DNA from: Geodermatophilus siccatus
Lineage (GTDB): Bacteria > Actinomycetota > Actinomycetes > Mycobacteriales > Geodermatophilaceae
Length of the DNA: 64,000 nt
NCBI RefSeq assembly: GCF_900103785.1
Contig: NZ_FNHE01000006.1
Coordinates: 247,546-311,545, forward strand
Reading direction: 5' to 3'
Of this stretch, positions 32,595 through 42,291 are shown one piece after another (the stretch's first letter is position 1; every line of letters starts with the position of its first letter). The notes beneath the pieces were generated by a model. It was given only the letters and a program-made list of their open reading frames with translations. It did no database searches and was not told where the DNA came from. Position numbers and translations under genes: made by a program.

Positions 32595-33926
32595 GTGTCC
32601 GGCGTGGACTCAGCAGCGGGCACCGGTCGTCGCCGGCAGGACGAGGTCTACCGGGCGGGGGTGTACGGCCACCGGCCCCGGGTGCCCACCGCGGCTGGGG
32701 CGCTGCAGCGCCGCGCGCGTGAGCGGCTGGGCGCCCGCGCCTACTCCTACGTCGCGGGCGGCGCCGGGGACGAGGTCACGCAGCGGGCCAACCGCGCGGC
32801 GTTCGACCGGTGGGCCGTCGTCCCCCGGGTGCTGCGGGACGTGAGCGTGCGCGACACCTCGGTGGAGTTGTTCGGACGGCGGCTGCCTGCGCCCCTGCTG
32901 CTCGGCCCGGTCGGCGCGCTCGAGCTGGTGCACCCCGCGGCCGACCTCGCGGTGGCCCGCGCCGCGGCGTCCCTCGGCGTGCCGATGGTCTTCTCCAACC
33001 AGGCCTCGGTGTCGATGGAGGAGTGCGCCGCCGCGATGGATCAGGCCCCCCACCCCGCCCCGCGGTGGTCCCAGCTGTACTGGTCGACGTCCGACGAGCT
33101 CGTCGAGAGCCTCGTCGGCCGGGCCGAGGCCGCCGGCTGCGACGCGCTGGTGGTCACCCTGGACACCACGATGCTCGGCTGGCGCCCGCGCGACCTGGAC
33201 CTGGGCCACCTGCCGTTCGCGCGGGGCAAGGGCCTCGCGCAGTACACCTCCGACCCGGTGTTCCGCCGCCTGGTCGAGGAGCGGGCGGGTGCCGCTCCCG
33301 CGCCGGCCCGGGCGGGGGCTGCGGCGAGCCGGGACCGGCAGCCGCGGCCGACGTTGTCCGCCGTCCGGGCCCTGGTCGGCATGGCGCGGGCCTGGCCCGG
33401 GCCCCTGCTGGAGAACCTGCGCTCGCCGTTGCCGCGGGCCGCCGTCGAGACGTTCCTGGCCATCTACTCCCGGCCCTCGATCACCTGGGCCGACCTCGCC
33501 TGGCTGCGGGCCCGCACCCGCCTGCCGATCGTGCTCAAGGGCGTGCTGCACCCCGACGACGCCCGCCGGGCGCTCGACGAGGGCGTGGACGGCGTGGTGG
33601 TCAGCACCCACGGCGGCCGGCAGGTGGACCGCTCCATCTCCGCGCTCGACGCCCTGCCCGACGTGGTGGCCGCGGTGGGCGACCGGGCGCCGGTGCTGCT
33701 CGACAGCGGGGTGCGCAGCGGCGCCGACGTCCTCACCGCGGTCGCGCTCGGTGCGCGGGCGGTGCTGCTCGGCCGGCCGTTCGCCTGGGGGCTGGCCCTC
33801 GCCGGCGAGGAGGGCGTGCGGCAGGTGGTGTCCGACGTGCTCGGCGAGTTCGACCTGACGCTGGGCCTGAGCGGTCACACGGCGGTCGACCAACTCTCCC
33901 CGGAGGTGCTGCGCCGGGTCGGGTGA
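32595..33926 (+). CDS. FMN-dependent alpha-hydroxy acid oxidase/lactate 2-monooxygenase-like
   Basis: A 443-residue TIM-barrel flavoenzyme. It has [67 protein letters not shown], the catalytic [21 protein letters not shown] and FMN-phosphate site [27 protein letters not shown]. The inserted stretch [19 protein letters not shown] favours lactate 2-monooxygenase over simple dehydrogenases. GTG starts at 32595 and 32604 are both possible; neither has a good ribosome site. The last 40 bases of this gene recur, decayed, at 41505. Confidence 0.9.
   Translation: MSGVDSAAGTGRRRQDEVYRAGVYGHRPRVPTAAGALQRRARERLGARAYSYVAGGAGDEVTQRANRAAFDRWAVVPRVLRDVSVRDTSVELFGRRLPAPLLLGPVGALELVHPAADLAVARAAASLGVPMVFSNQASVSMEECAAAMDQAPHPAPRWSQLYWSTSDELVESLVGRAEAAGCDALVVTLDTTMLGWRPRDLDLGHLPFARGKGLAQYTSDPVFRRLVEERAGAAPAPARAGAAASRDRQPRPTLSAVRALVGMARAWPGPLLENLRSPLPRAAVETFLAIYSRPSITWADLAWLRARTRLPIVLKGVLHPDDARRALDEGVDGVVVSTHGGRQVDRSISALDALPDVVAAVGDRAPVLLDSGVRSGADVLTAVALGARAVLLGRPFAWGLALAGEEGVRQVVSDVLGEFDLTLGLSGHTAVDQLSPEVLRRVG
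33884..33923 (+). repeat. Direct repeat copy A: 3' end of the lactate-monooxygenase-like gene
   Basis: The final 40 coding bases before the stop codon (GGTCGACCAACTCTCC onward) are repeated at 41505-41545 with 37 matches in 41 aligned columns. The two copies flank the FHA/redox/kinase module. Confidence 0.8.
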
Positions 33927-33982
33927 AGGACCCCCTCCTCCTCACCGCTCGCGAGCTCGCGGTGGGCCTCTGGACGGGGCCA
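33927..33982 (+). repeat. Dispersed hairpin element
   Basis: Starts at the base after the monooxygenase stop: AGGACCCCCTCCTCC, inner arms ACCGC/GCGGT around TCGCGAGCTC, then CTGGACGGGGCC. Likely terminator. Confidence 0.65.
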
Positions 33983-34147
33983 CCCGGAAGGCCGCGACGG
34001 GGCCCGCTGCCAGAGCGCTCCGTCAGGGACTCAAGGCCCTTCGCGCTCCCCGCGGGTCGTGGGACGGTTCCGGCAGGTCGCCCCCCGCGTCGGTCACCGG
34101 TCTGGCCGACGGACGGCCATCGACGTCCGAGGGGACAGGACGGGAAC

Positions 34148-34861
34148 GTGGCGATGAGCACTCGAGGACCGTTGCTGACCCTGGCGTCCGTCGCGGTCCT
34201 GACCGGTGCCCTCCTGTTGGTGAACGAGACGGTCGGGCCGCCGACCCCGACGAGCTCGTCGAGTTCGTCGAGCTACAGCGCAGCGGACTACGGCGCACCG
34301 GCGTCGTCCTCGCCCTCACCGTCACCGTCGCCATCACCGTCGGAGACCGCCCCGCCGCCGACGGCGGAGCCGACGTCGCTGCAGACCGTGTACTCCGGGA
34401 GGACCGGCGGGCGCGAGGCGACCGTGGCGGTCGCCGTCAACGGGGACCGGGCGGCGGCGTACCTCTGCGACGGGAGCAGCGTCGAGACCTGGCTGCAGGG
34501 CTCGGTGACCGGCGACCAGGTCGTGCTGACCGGGCGCGACACCGCCGCGCTCATCGGGACGGTCTCCGGTGCGACCCTGTCCGGCACCGTCGTGACGAGC
34601 GCCGGGCAGGCGTGGCTGTTCTCCGCGGACGAGGCCAGTCCTCCGGCCGGGATCTACGAGGCCCGGACGACGATCGACGGCCTGGCGACCCGGATCGGCT
34701 GGGTGGTGCTCCCGGACGGCACGCAGGTCGGGATCCAGAACGTCGGCGGGGACCGGAGCCCGGCGCCTGCGCTGGACCTGGAGGACGCCACCTTCACGCT
34801 CGGAGGGGCCGCCCGCGAGGCCACCCCCATCGACGGGGCCGACACCGTGGTCGGCCAGTGA
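34148..34861 (+). CDS. Secreted/anchored hypothetical protein with Ser/Pro linker
   Basis: 237 residues, not recognised. An N-terminal hydrophobic segment ([19 protein letters not shown]) is followed by a Ser run and SPSPSPSPSPSE linker, then about 150 residues rich in beta strands (for example EATVAVAVNGDRAAAYLCDG, QVVLTGRDTAALIGTVSGATLSGTVV). It has no lipobox. The GTG at 34148 has AGGA seven bases upstream; ATG 34154 is the alternative. First gene of the module that continues with DUF6529 and the large redox fusion. Confidence 0.8.
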   Translation: MAMSTRGPLLTLASVAVLTGALLLVNETVGPPTPTSSSSSSSYSAADYGAPASSSPSPSPSPSPSETAPPPTAEPTSLQTVYSGRTGGREATVAVAVNGDRAAAYLCDGSSVETWLQGSVTGDQVVLTGRDTAALIGTVSGATLSGTVVTSAGQAWLFSADEASPPAGIYEARTTIDGLATRIGWVVLPDGTQVGIQNVGGDRSPAPALDLEDATFTLGGAAREATPIDGADTVVGQ

Positions 34862-34917
34862 GGCGGGCCCGGTCCCCCGCAGCCGACACCCCCCGGGCGT
34901 GAGGAGCAGCCGCCGTC

Positions 34918-35475
34918 ATGACCGCCACCACCGAACTGGCCGGTGCGACCCGTGACCGGTACCGGCTGCCGCTGCTCGCCTTCGTCCTGGTCGGTTCGGC
35001 TGTCGCCGTGGCGCTCGGGGTGTACGGCCGGGAGCACGAGCCGGCGGGGTACGCCCTCAACGTCGTCGGGTTCTCCGGGCCGCTGTACGTCAAGACGTGG
35101 CTCACCACGGTCGCGGCCGTCCTCGCCGTGGTCCAGCTGCTGACGGCCGGTCGCATGTACGACGCCGCGGCGAGCGCCCGGGTCCGCGCGGTCCACCGCT
35201 GGTCGGGACGGATCGCGATCCTGGCCACCGTGCCGGTGGCCGTCCACTGCCTCTACGCCCTGGGCTTCCAGGGGGGCTCCCCCCGGGTCCTGGTGCACTC
35301 CCTGCTGGGCTGCTTCCTCTACGGCGCCTTCGTGGTCAAGATGCTCGTCCTCACCCGCCGCGACCGGCCCCGCTGGGTCGTGCCGGTCGTGGGCGGAGCC
35401 CTCTTCGCCGGTGTGATCGGCCTGTGGCTCAGCTCCTCGCTGTGGGTGTTCACCACCACGGGACTCCACCTCTGA
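34918..35475 (+). CDS. DUF6529-like integral membrane protein (cytochrome b-like)
   Basis: 185 residues with five hydrophobic segments. Histidines lie within or next to membrane helices: VHRWSGR, VAVHCLYAL and VLVHSLLGCFLYGAF. That spacing resembles b-type cytochromes, so haem binding is plausible but inferred. It ends 42 bases before the redox fusion gene and is probably its membrane partner. Confidence 0.8.
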   Translation: MTATTELAGATRDRYRLPLLAFVLVGSAVAVALGVYGREHEPAGYALNVVGFSGPLYVKTWLTTVAAVLAVVQLLTAGRMYDAAASARVRAVHRWSGRIAILATVPVAVHCLYALGFQGGSPRVLVHSLLGCFLYGAFVVKMLVLTRRDRPRWVVPVVGGALFAGVIGLWLSSSLWVFTTTGLHL

Positions 35476-35517
35476 GGGACCGAGCCGCGGTCGAGCTGCG
35501 TGGGAAGGAACCTCCGG

Positions 35518-38500
35518 ATGGCCGGTCCCCCCGTCATCGAGATCAGGGAACCCGGGCAGCAGCCCCGGCGCGTGGTGCTGACCCGCGCGCTCGAGGTCGG
35601 CCGCGAGTCCGAGGGCCTCGCCCTGTCCGACCAGAGCATCTCCCGCCGCCACCTGCGGCTGGTGCCGAGCCCCGTCGCCCTGTCCCTCGTCGATCTCGAC
35701 AGCCGCAACGGGACGTTCGTCAACGGCAACCGCGTCACCGGCCGCGTGGTCCTCGAGCACGGGGACGTCGTCCGTCTCGGGGCCACCGAGATCGTGGTGG
35801 TCGGCCGGCGCGAGCGCGCCCCGGTGCCCGCGGCCATGGCCACCGTGCTGGCGGGTGCGGACGAGGCCGTCCCGGCGCCGCCGCCACCGCCCGCCGCCCC
35901 GAGCGCTCCCTCGCGGCTGACGGTGGCGTGGGACCGGGCGCTGGGCAGGACGCCGCGGGCGGGCGAGGCGCTGTTCCCGGTCTACACCGAGATGCGCACC
36001 CGGGTCCCGCTCACCGCGTGGCGTGCGGTCCGGGTCGTCAGCGTGCTGGCCTACGTCGCGTTGGTGGTCACGCTGTTCGTCCGGCCTGCGGCCGGGTTGT
36101 TCGTCTTCTTCGGGGTGGTCGTCCCGCTGCTGCCGCTGCTGTTCTTCGTGGCGCCGGGGGTGTGGCGCAACAGCTGCCCGCTGGCCGCCGTGAACCAGGC
36201 GCCGCGCGTCCTCGGGTTCACCCGCGGGCTGACGGTGCCGCAGTGGTGGCAGCGCCGGGCCTTCCTCGTGGCGATGGTCCTGTTCTTCGGCATCGCCGGT
36301 GCCCGGCTGGCGGTCTTCAACGGCAGCGGGCCGGCCACCGGCGTGCTGCTCGCGGTGGTCATCTCCGCGGCCTTCCTCGGCGGCTTCCTGTTCAAGGGCA
36401 AGAGCGGCTGGTGCAGCCAGATCTGCCCGCTCCTGCCGCTGCAGCGGGTCTACGGCCAGACGCCGTACGTCCGGGTCCCCAACAGCCACTGCCGGCCCTG
36501 CGTCGCCTGCACGAAGAACTGCTACGACTTCCAGCCGATCAGCGCCTACCAGGCCGACCTGCACGAGGACGACCCGGTGTGGACCGCGCCGCGGAAGCTG
36601 TTCGTCGCGGCGCTGCCCGGCTTCGTGCTCGGCTTCTTCACGCTGGCCGGTGCAGGCGACCGGCCGCTGACGTCGACCTACGGCCAGCTGGCCCTCTACT
36701 TCCTCGGCAGCGTCGGGCTGTTCTACGCGGCGGAGGCGCTCCTGCCGCTCCGGACGGCGGTCACGATCGCGGTGTGGGCCGCGGCGGCCATCAACCTCTT
36801 CTACTGGTTCGCCGGCGTCGTCCTGGCCGACTCGTTCGCGACGATCACCGGTATCCAGGCCCCCTGGTCGCGCTGGCCGATCCAGGCCCTGGTGCTGGTC
36901 CTGTCCGTCCTCTGGATCGCCCGCACCGCCGTGAAGGCACGCCAGTACGACGAGGAGGCCGCCGCCGACCAGCGCGCGCAGCTCCCCGTCATCCCCGTCA
37001 GCCGGCCGTCGCCGGAGGCGGCGCGGGACGAGGGGCCCGCGGACGGGGCCGAGGTGCGGTTCGCCGAGGGCGACGGGCCCGTGAGCGCCGAGGTCGGGAC
37101 GAGCCTGCTCGAGGTCGCCGAGCGTGCGGGCCTGCCGCTGGAGGCGGGCTGCCGGATGGGGGTGTGCGGCGCCGACCCGGTGGCGGTCCTCGACGGCACG
37201 TCCTGCCTGTCGGCGCCCGAGGAGGAGGAGCTCAACACGCTGCGCCGGCTCGGGTTCGCGAAGAACACGCGGATGGCCTGCTCCGCGCGGATCGAGTGCG
37301 GACCGGTCACGGTCTCCCTGACCCCCCAGCCGGGGACGCCCGATGAGGGTGCCCTGCCGCGGGAGTTCGACCGGTCGATCGTCAGCGTGGTGGTCCTGGG
37401 CAACGGCATCGCGGGCGTCACCGCCGCCGACTTCGTCCGGCGCGGGCACCCCGAGTGCGAGATCCACGTCGTCGGGCAGGAGCCGCACGTCCTCTACAAC
37501 CGGATGGGGATCTCGCGGCTGGTCTACGGCCGGTCGGCGATGCAGGGCCTCTTCCTGTTGCCGGAGCAGTGGTACGACGAGCACCAGATCACCGCGTGGC
37601 TCAACACCGTCGCCACCGACATCGACCTCGAGTCCCACCGGGTGTTCCTCGGTACGGGCGAGGTGCTCCCCTACGACCGCCTGATCCTGGCCATGGGCAG
37701 CAGCGGCGTCGCGCCGCCGGTCACCGGGTTCGGCCGGCCCGGCAGCTTCGTCCTGCGGTCGGCGTCGGACGCCCAGCAGGTCCGTGCCTACGCCCAGCAG
37801 CACGCGTGCCGGGACGCCGTGGTCTCCGGCGGCGGCCTGCTGGGACTGGAGGCGGCGCACTCCCTGCTCGAACTGGGACTGCGGGTCACGGTGCTCGAAC
37901 GGGGCGCGAGGTTGCTGTCGCGCCAGATCGACCCGCGCTGCAGCGACCTGGTCCTCACCCACCTCCAGGACATCGGGATGCAGGTCCTCCACGGCGCCGA
38001 GGCCGTCGCGCTGGCCGGCGAGGAACGGGTCACCGGGGTCACGCTCCGGGACCGGCGGTCACTGCGGTGCGACCTGTTCCTCGCCGCGGTCGGCATCCGG
38101 CCCAACGTGGACCTGGCCGAGCGTGCGGGCATCCCGGTCGGCAAGGGCGTCCTCGTCGACGACCGGATGCAGACGGGGGTCCCGGGCGTGTACGCCGCCG
38201 GCGACGTGGCGGAGCACGGCGGCAGGGTGCTGGGCCTGTGGCCGATCGCGGCCAAGCAGGGCGAGGTCGCCGCGGTCAACGCCCTGGGCGGTCACGAGGT
38301 GCTCAGCGCCGAGGTGCCGGCCACCATCCTCAAGGGGGTCGGGCTGGACCTGTTCTCGATCGGCCGGGTGCAACCCGAGCCGGAGGACGAGGTGGTCGTC
38401 CTGGAGGACGCCTCCCTCCCGTCGTACCGGCGGCTCGTCGTGTCGCAGCACAGGGCCGTCGGGGGGATCGTCCTCGGGCACCACCCCGAGGACGTCGTGG

Positions 38501-38631
38501 CGGTCACCTCGGCGGTCAAGAAGCAGGTGGAACTCGACGACGCCGTCCTCGCCGACCTGCGGAGCGGGAACTGGCAGGTGCTCAAGGACGTCGGCCGGCG
38601 CGCTGCGGTCTCCCAGCCCGCGCGTGCCTGA
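35518..38631 (+). CDS. FHA / membrane Fe-S / 2Fe-2S ferredoxin / FAD oxidoreductase fusion
   Basis: 1037 residues in four parts. (1) An FHA domain (about 5-100): VGRES, SISRRHLRL, DSRNGTFVNG, a phosphothreonine reader. (2) A NapH/NosR-like membrane iron-sulfur part (about 160-460) with helices, WRNSCPLAAVN, GWCSQICPLLPL and a 4Fe-4S motif CRPCVACTKNC near residue 325. (3) A ferredoxin-like part (about 510-605) with GCRMGVCGADPVAVLDG; the usual third Cys is Asp. (4) A NirB/rubredoxin-reductase-like FAD domain (about 620-1037): VVLGNGIAGVTAADF, VVSGGGLLGLEAAHSLLELGLRVTVLERG, GVYAAGDVAEHGG. It would carry electrons between NAD(P)H and a membrane partner under phosphorylation control. The ATG at 35518 follows GGAAGGA. 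Confidence 0.9.
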   Translation: MAGPPVIEIREPGQQPRRVVLTRALEVGRESEGLALSDQSISRRHLRLVPSPVALSLVDLDSRNGTFVNGNRVTGRVVLEHGDVVRLGATEIVVVGRRERAPVPAAMATVLAGADEAVPAPPPPPAAPSAPSRLTVAWDRALGRTPRAGEALFPVYTEMRTRVPLTAWRAVRVVSVLAYVALVVTLFVRPAAGLFVFFGVVVPLLPLLFFVAPGVWRNSCPLAAVNQAPRVLGFTRGLTVPQWWQRRAFLVAMVLFFGIAGARLAVFNGSGPATGVLLAVVISAAFLGGFLFKGKSGWCSQICPLLPLQRVYGQTPYVRVPNSHCRPCVACTKNCYDFQPISAYQADLHEDDPVWTAPRKLFVAALPGFVLGFFTLAGAGDRPLTSTYGQLALYFLGSVGLFYAAEALLPLRTAVTIAVWAAAAINLFYWFAGVVLADSFATITGIQAPWSRWPIQALVLVLSVLWIARTAVKARQYDEEAAADQRAQLPVIPVSRPSPEAARDEGPADGAEVRFAEGDGPVSAEVGTSLLEVAERAGLPLEAGCRMGVCGADPVAVLDGTSCLSAPEEEELNTLRRLGFAKNTRMACSARIECGPVTVSLTPQPGTPDEGALPREFDRSIVSVVVLGNGIAGVTAADFVRRGHPECEIHVVGQEPHVLYNRMGISRLVYGRSAMQGLFLLPEQWYDEHQITAWLNTVATDIDLESHRVFLGTGEVLPYDRLILAMGSSGVAPPVTGFGRPGSFVLRSASDAQQVRAYAQQHACRDAVVSGGGLLGLEAAHSLLELGLRVTVLERGARLLSRQIDPRCSDLVLTHLQDIGMQVLHGAEAVALAGEERVTGVTLRDRRSLRCDLFLAAVGIRPNVDLAERAGIPVGKGVLVDDRMQTGVPGVYAAGDVAEHGGRVLGLWPIAAKQGEVAAVNALGGHEVLSAEVPATILKGVGLDLFSIGRVQPEPEDEVVVLEDASLPSYRRLVVSQHRAVGGIVLGHHPEDVVAVTSAVKKQVELDDAVLADLRSGNWQVLKDVGRRAAVSQPARA

Positions 38632-38673
38632 CGGACCGATCCGCCTCCCACCTGCCCCGGCCGGAGCGCGTCC

Positions 38674-39849
38674 TCAGCCGGGAGCCGCGGTCCCGGTCGG
38701 CTCGAAGACGAACACCTGCCGGCCGACGCGCAGGCTCCAGCCCGGCAGGAGCGGGGTGGGCTCCCGCCCGATGCGGGTCCACTCCTCGGCGCCGGGCGCG
38801 GCGACGTAGGTGCCGCTCACCGACGGGGCGTCGCGCACGTGCACGGAACCGCCGCCGACCGACACGTGGGCGTGCACCCGCGAGATGAGGTTGTCCGGGT
38901 CGTGCAGCACGACGGGGGACGCCGACGCGTCCTGCACGGACGGGTCGTTGTGCGGTTCCCGACCCAGGACGTAGTCGCGATCGAGCAGGATCGTGGGTCC
39001 GCCGCCCTCGGCGACCAGCGCCCCCACGGGGGGCGCCGCGAGCAGGGTCGCGGCGGGATCGACCGGTTCGTCCCCCTGCGGTCCGGGGATCGGCTCGGTG
39101 CCCCGTCGCCCGGCGTCCGCCCCGGCCGGGCGGTCCGACCGTGCCGGGAGGGTGACCTGGTCCGCGGCCGGTGCAGCCTGCGTCGGCGTCTCCGGGGTCG
39201 AGGGCTCCGGCGTCGAGGGCTCCGGCGTCGAGGGCTCCGGCGTCGAGGGCTCCGGCGTCGAGGTCCGGGTCCCCCGGTCCCCCGACCGGTCGGGAGCGGG
39301 GTGGGGCTCCGCCGGCCGGGCCGCGCCCTCGTCGACCCGTGCGGCAGGCACAGCGGGGCTCCCGGCGGGCGCCGTGAGGACGAATCCCCGTGCGGGCACC
39401 ACGCCGGAGCGCAGGTCGGACCGGGGGTGCACCTGCACCGACGGGTCGGCCTCGCTGCCGACCGCCACGCGCTCGACGGGCAGCGGGACGACCTGGTCGA
39501 CCCAGGTCAGCGCCTGCCGCCCGGAGAGCCGCCTGGTCGTCCCGGAGTCGACGACCTCCGCCCACACCGGGCCGCGCAGGAAGACGACGACGCCGTTCTC
39601 GACCGGGGCGACGACACCGAACGCCGAGCCGTCGGACGGGGTGCGGCCACCGACCCAGGCGGCCAGCCGCGCGGCGATCGCGCCCCCGGGGTGCTCGGCC
39701 TCGGCGGCGGCCCGGACCAGGTCCAGGAGTTCCCCGGTGGCGGCCTCGTCGGCCGCCGCGTCCGGCGCGATGAGGACCACGGCGTCGCCGAACCGCCCGA
39801 CCAGACCGGTGCCGGGTCCGATGCCGACCCGGGTCGTCCCGTCGCCCAT
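38674..39849 (-). CDS. FHA-domain protein with novel N-terminal domain
   Basis: 391 residues. Residues 1-150 form an unassigned domain ([39 protein letters not shown]). A Pro/Thr/Ser linker contains five near-perfect TPEPS repeats. The C-terminal FHA domain (about 300-391) has [21 protein letters not shown] and SVSGTYV. The ATG follows AGGGAGC. It lies between the redox fusion gene and the kinase gene, transcribed toward the former, and is a likely phospho-dependent adaptor. Confidence 0.87.
   Translation of the reverse strand: MGDGTTRVGIGPGTGLVGRFGDAVVLIAPDAAADEAATGELLDLVRAAAEAEHPGGAIAARLAAWVGGRTPSDGSAFGVVAPVENGVVVFLRGPVWAEVVDSGTTRRLSGRQALTWVDQVVPLPVERVAVGSEADPSVQVHPRSDLRSGVVPARGFVLTAPAGSPAVPAARVDEGAARPAEPHPAPDRSGDRGTRTSTPEPSTPEPSTPEPSTPEPSTPETPTQAAPAADQVTLPARSDRPAGADAGRRGTEPIPGPQGDEPVDPAATLLAAPPVGALVAEGGGPTILLDRDYVLGREPHNDPSVQDASASPVVLHDPDNLISRVHAHVSVGGGSVHVRDAPSVSGTYVAAPGAEEWTRIGREPTPLLPGWSLRVGRQVFVFEPTGTAAPG
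39197..39262. repeat. 15-bp tandem repeats in the FHA-protein linker
   Basis: Units GTCGAGGGCTCCGGC repeat about 4.4 times and encode (TPEPS)n on the minus strand. Likely unstable by slippage. Confidence 0.85.
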
Positions 39850-40135
39850 CTGCGCTCCCTGCAGCGCGCCCGGCCGGGGTCCTCCCCGGCCCGCACACCC
39901 GATCGGAGGGGAACAGGCTACGACCCGGTGCCGCGGGCGACCAGGACCGCCGGGAGGTGGGTGGCGGATAGACTGCCCGGGCCGATCGTGAGCTCGTTGG
40001 CGCCGTCGACCAGAGGCGCACTGAGGAGTCGACGTGGCACATCCGCGAGCCTCCCGCGCGGTGGTCCCGGGCACCGGTCCGGCCCCCCGGCCCCGGGCCC
40101 GCGTCCCCCTCGCCGTCGCGACCCCGGCCTGACGG

Positions 40136-41488
40136 ATGGAGATCGAGCGGCAGCTGATCGCCGACGCGCTCCCGGCCTACGACGTCGGGGGCGTGCTCGG
40201 GCAGGGCGGTTTCGGGGTGGTCCTGGCCGGCCGCCACCGCCAGCTCGACCGCAGGGTGGCCATCAAGCAGCTGTCCAGGACGGTGGCGGCCGACGTGGCG
40301 GTCCGTCGGCGGTTCGCGGCCGAGGCGCGGGTGCTCGCCTCGCTCGACCACCCGCACGTCGTCCCCGTCTACGACTTCGTCGAGCGGGAGGACCTCTGCC
40401 TGCTGGTGATGGAGCTGCTCCCCGGGGGCACGTTGCGGGACCGGTCCACGACCACCGGGTTCACCGCCCCGCACGCCGTCGCGGTCTCCCTGGCCTGCGC
40501 CGCCGGGCTCAACGCCGCGCACGAGCGCGGGGTGCTGCACCGGGACGTGAAGCCGGAGAACATGCTCTTCGCCGCGAGCGGCGCCATCAAGGTCACCGAC
40601 TTCGGGATCGCCAAGGTGGTCGGTGGCACGGAGACGCTCCTGACCCGCGCCGGAGAGGTGGTCGGCACCCCGGCCTACATGGCACCCGAGCAGGTGCGCG
40701 GGGGCGAACTGTCGCCGGCGACCGACGTCTACGCGCTGGCCACCATGACCTACGAGCTGCTCTCCGGCGTCCTCCCGTTCACCGCCGACGGCAACGCCAT
40801 GTCGCTGCTGTTCAAGCACGTCCACGAGCCGCCCATCCCGCTCGGGGACGTGGCCCCCGGGGTGCCCACCCCGGTGGCGGAGGTGGTGATGCACGGGTTG
40901 GCCACCGACCCCGCGGAGCGCTTCGCCAGCGCGGTGTCGTTCGGGACGGCGCTGGCCGAGGCGGGCACGGAGGCGTGGGGGTGGGGCTGGCTCTCCGCTG
41001 ACGGCATGCCGGTCGTGTCGGGCGCGGAGCGCATCGTCGCCCCCACCCGGGGCTCGACCATCCCGTCCGACCGGCCCGCGGGCACCTCCGGTCCTCGGCC
41101 ACCGGGGGGCGGCGGTGCGGCGCCGACGGTCGCAGGACGGCACGGGCAGGGGCGGGTCCCGGCCGGTGCGGACCCCGCGGAGGCACCCGGCCGCGGCGCG
41201 CCCACGGGCGTCCCCGCCGCGACGCCGACACCACCGCCGTCGTCGCCCGTCCCCGGAGCCGCGGGAGGGGAGACCGTCGCGGCAGCCGGGAGCCCGGCAC
41301 CGGACGCGGAGGCGGCCGGACGCCACCGGCCCCCCAGGAAGCGGTGGGTCGGTGTGGTCATCGCACTCGCCGTGGTCCTGCTGCTGGTCGCGGCGGTCCT
41401 GCTGGTCCCGAGGCTGTTCACGGTCTACGTCGCCCCGGCGGGAGGCTGGTTGCCGCTGGTGCTGGACTTGCTGGGCAGGGCGACCTGA
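40136..41488 (+). CDS. Ser/Thr protein kinase with C-terminal membrane anchor
   Basis: 450 residues. The kinase domain (about 15-275) has Gly loop LGQGGFGVV (21-29), Lys44 in [30 protein letters not shown] and [15 protein letters not shown] Pro/Ala-rich linker leads to one membrane helix near the end ([24 protein letters not shown]), with only a short outside tail. The two FHA proteins upstream are its natural phospho-partners. The catalytic residues are complete, so it should be active. The ATG has a poor ribosome site. Confidence 0.92.
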   Translation: MEIERQLIADALPAYDVGGVLGQGGFGVVLAGRHRQLDRRVAIKQLSRTVAADVAVRRRFAAEARVLASLDHPHVVPVYDFVEREDLCLLVMELLPGGTLRDRSTTTGFTAPHAVAVSLACAAGLNAAHERGVLHRDVKPENMLFAASGAIKVTDFGIAKVVGGTETLLTRAGEVVGTPAYMAPEQVRGGELSPATDVYALATMTYELLSGVLPFTADGNAMSLLFKHVHEPPIPLGDVAPGVPTPVAEVVMHGLATDPAERFASAVSFGTALAEAGTEAWGWGWLSADGMPVVSGAERIVAPTRGSTIPSDRPAGTSGPRPPGGGGAAPTVAGRHGQGRVPAGADPAEAPGRGAPTGVPAATPTPPPSSPVPGAAGGETVAAAGSPAPDAEAAGRHRPPRKRWVGVVIALAVVLLLVAAVLLVPRLFTVYVAPAGGWLPLVLDLLGRAT

Positions 41489-41504
41489 CGCCGGGCCGCA
41501 CGTC

Positions 41505-41545
41505 GGTCGACCAGCTCTCCACCGGAGGTGCTACGCCCGGTCGGG
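41505..41545 (+). repeat. Direct repeat copy B: decayed 3' end of the lactate-monooxygenase-like gene
   Basis: Matches 33884-33923 with 37 matches in 41 columns, three substitutions and a one-base insertion that breaks the frame; the stop codon is gone. It is followed, like copy A, by a hairpin element. This marks the right edge of the FHA/redox/kinase module. Confidence 0.8.
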
Positions 41546-41549
41546 CGCT

Positions 41550-41595
41550 GGAGGACCCGCTCCTCGCAGGTTCGGGGCGGTGCCCTGACGGGGCC
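41550..41595 (+). repeat. Dispersed hairpin element (shortened copy)
   Basis: GGAGGACCCGCTCC, CTCGCAGGTTCGGGGCGG, TGCCCTGACGGGGCC: closest to the copy at 14960 but with the inner left arm deleted. Follows direct-repeat copy B. Confidence 0.6.
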
Positions 41596-41761
41596 GGTGC
41601 GACACGCCGGGGCGGACTTGACCCCGGCGTGTGAGCGGAGTCACAGTGGAGGCCGGGCGGGGGCAGCCGGCAACGAGTGGCCTCCCACTGCTGGGAGGAC
41701 CGACCAACGCGGCCAGACCGTCAGGACCGGCCCCCCGCCCCTCATCTCGAGCGGCTCCCCG

Positions 41762-42193
41762 TCAGCCGGTGACGTTGCGGCGCATCCGCTCCAGCGTCGC
41801 CGCGACCCGGGCGAGGTCGTCCGCGTCGAGGCCGGCGCGCAGCTGCTCGTCGTGCGCCCGCGCGGCGTCCCGCAACCGGTCGAACAGCTGCAGGCCGGCG
41901 GCGGTCAGCGCCACGCGGTGCACCCTCCGGTTGCCGGGGTCGCGGCTCCGGGCGACCAGGCCTGCCGCCTCCATCGCGTCGAGCTGCTGGGTCAGCGTGG
42001 CCGCGCGGACGCCGAGCGCATCGGCCAGCTCCCGCTGACTGGCGACCGCCCCGGGGCGCAGCGCCACCAGGACCAGCCAGACGGCGCGCGACCCACCGGC
42101 CGCCGTCAGCCGCGCGTCGAACGCCCGGCTGACCTCCCGGGCCACCCGGTCCAGGAGCAGCCCGATCGGCGGGCCGCCGGGAGGCCGCGGCAC
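41762..42193 (-). CDS. MarR-family transcriptional regulator
   Basis: 143 residues with the winged helix: LRPGAVASQRELADALGVRAATLTQQLDAMEAAGLVARSRDPGNRRVHRVALTAAG. The GTG at 42193 is the first start. It is divergent from a membrane-protein gene with 98 bp between, which should hold both promoters. It probably controls that neighbour. Confidence 0.9.
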   Translation of the reverse strand: MPRPPGGPPIGLLLDRVAREVSRAFDARLTAAGGSRAVWLVLVALRPGAVASQRELADALGVRAATLTQQLDAMEAAGLVARSRDPGNRRVHRVALTAAGLQLFDRLRDAARAHDEQLRAGLDADDLARVAATLERMRRNVTG

Positions 42194-42291
42194 GGCCGCA
42201 CCCTACCAAGAACGACAGGGTCCTGACCTTTCGGTACCTAACCTTCTGGCGTAGCGTCGGAGCCGCCCGACCCTCCCCCAGGAGGCGCGCG

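Noticed and set aside
34654..37992. 1112-codon open frame antisense to the redox fusion gene
   Set aside because: Composition is low-complexity Asp/Gln/Arg/Gly/His and no family is visible, while the sense frame has four clear domains.
39197..39262. Regular 15-bp repeats, considered as a CRISPR array
   Set aside because: There are no spacers; the units code a protein linker in a clear gene.
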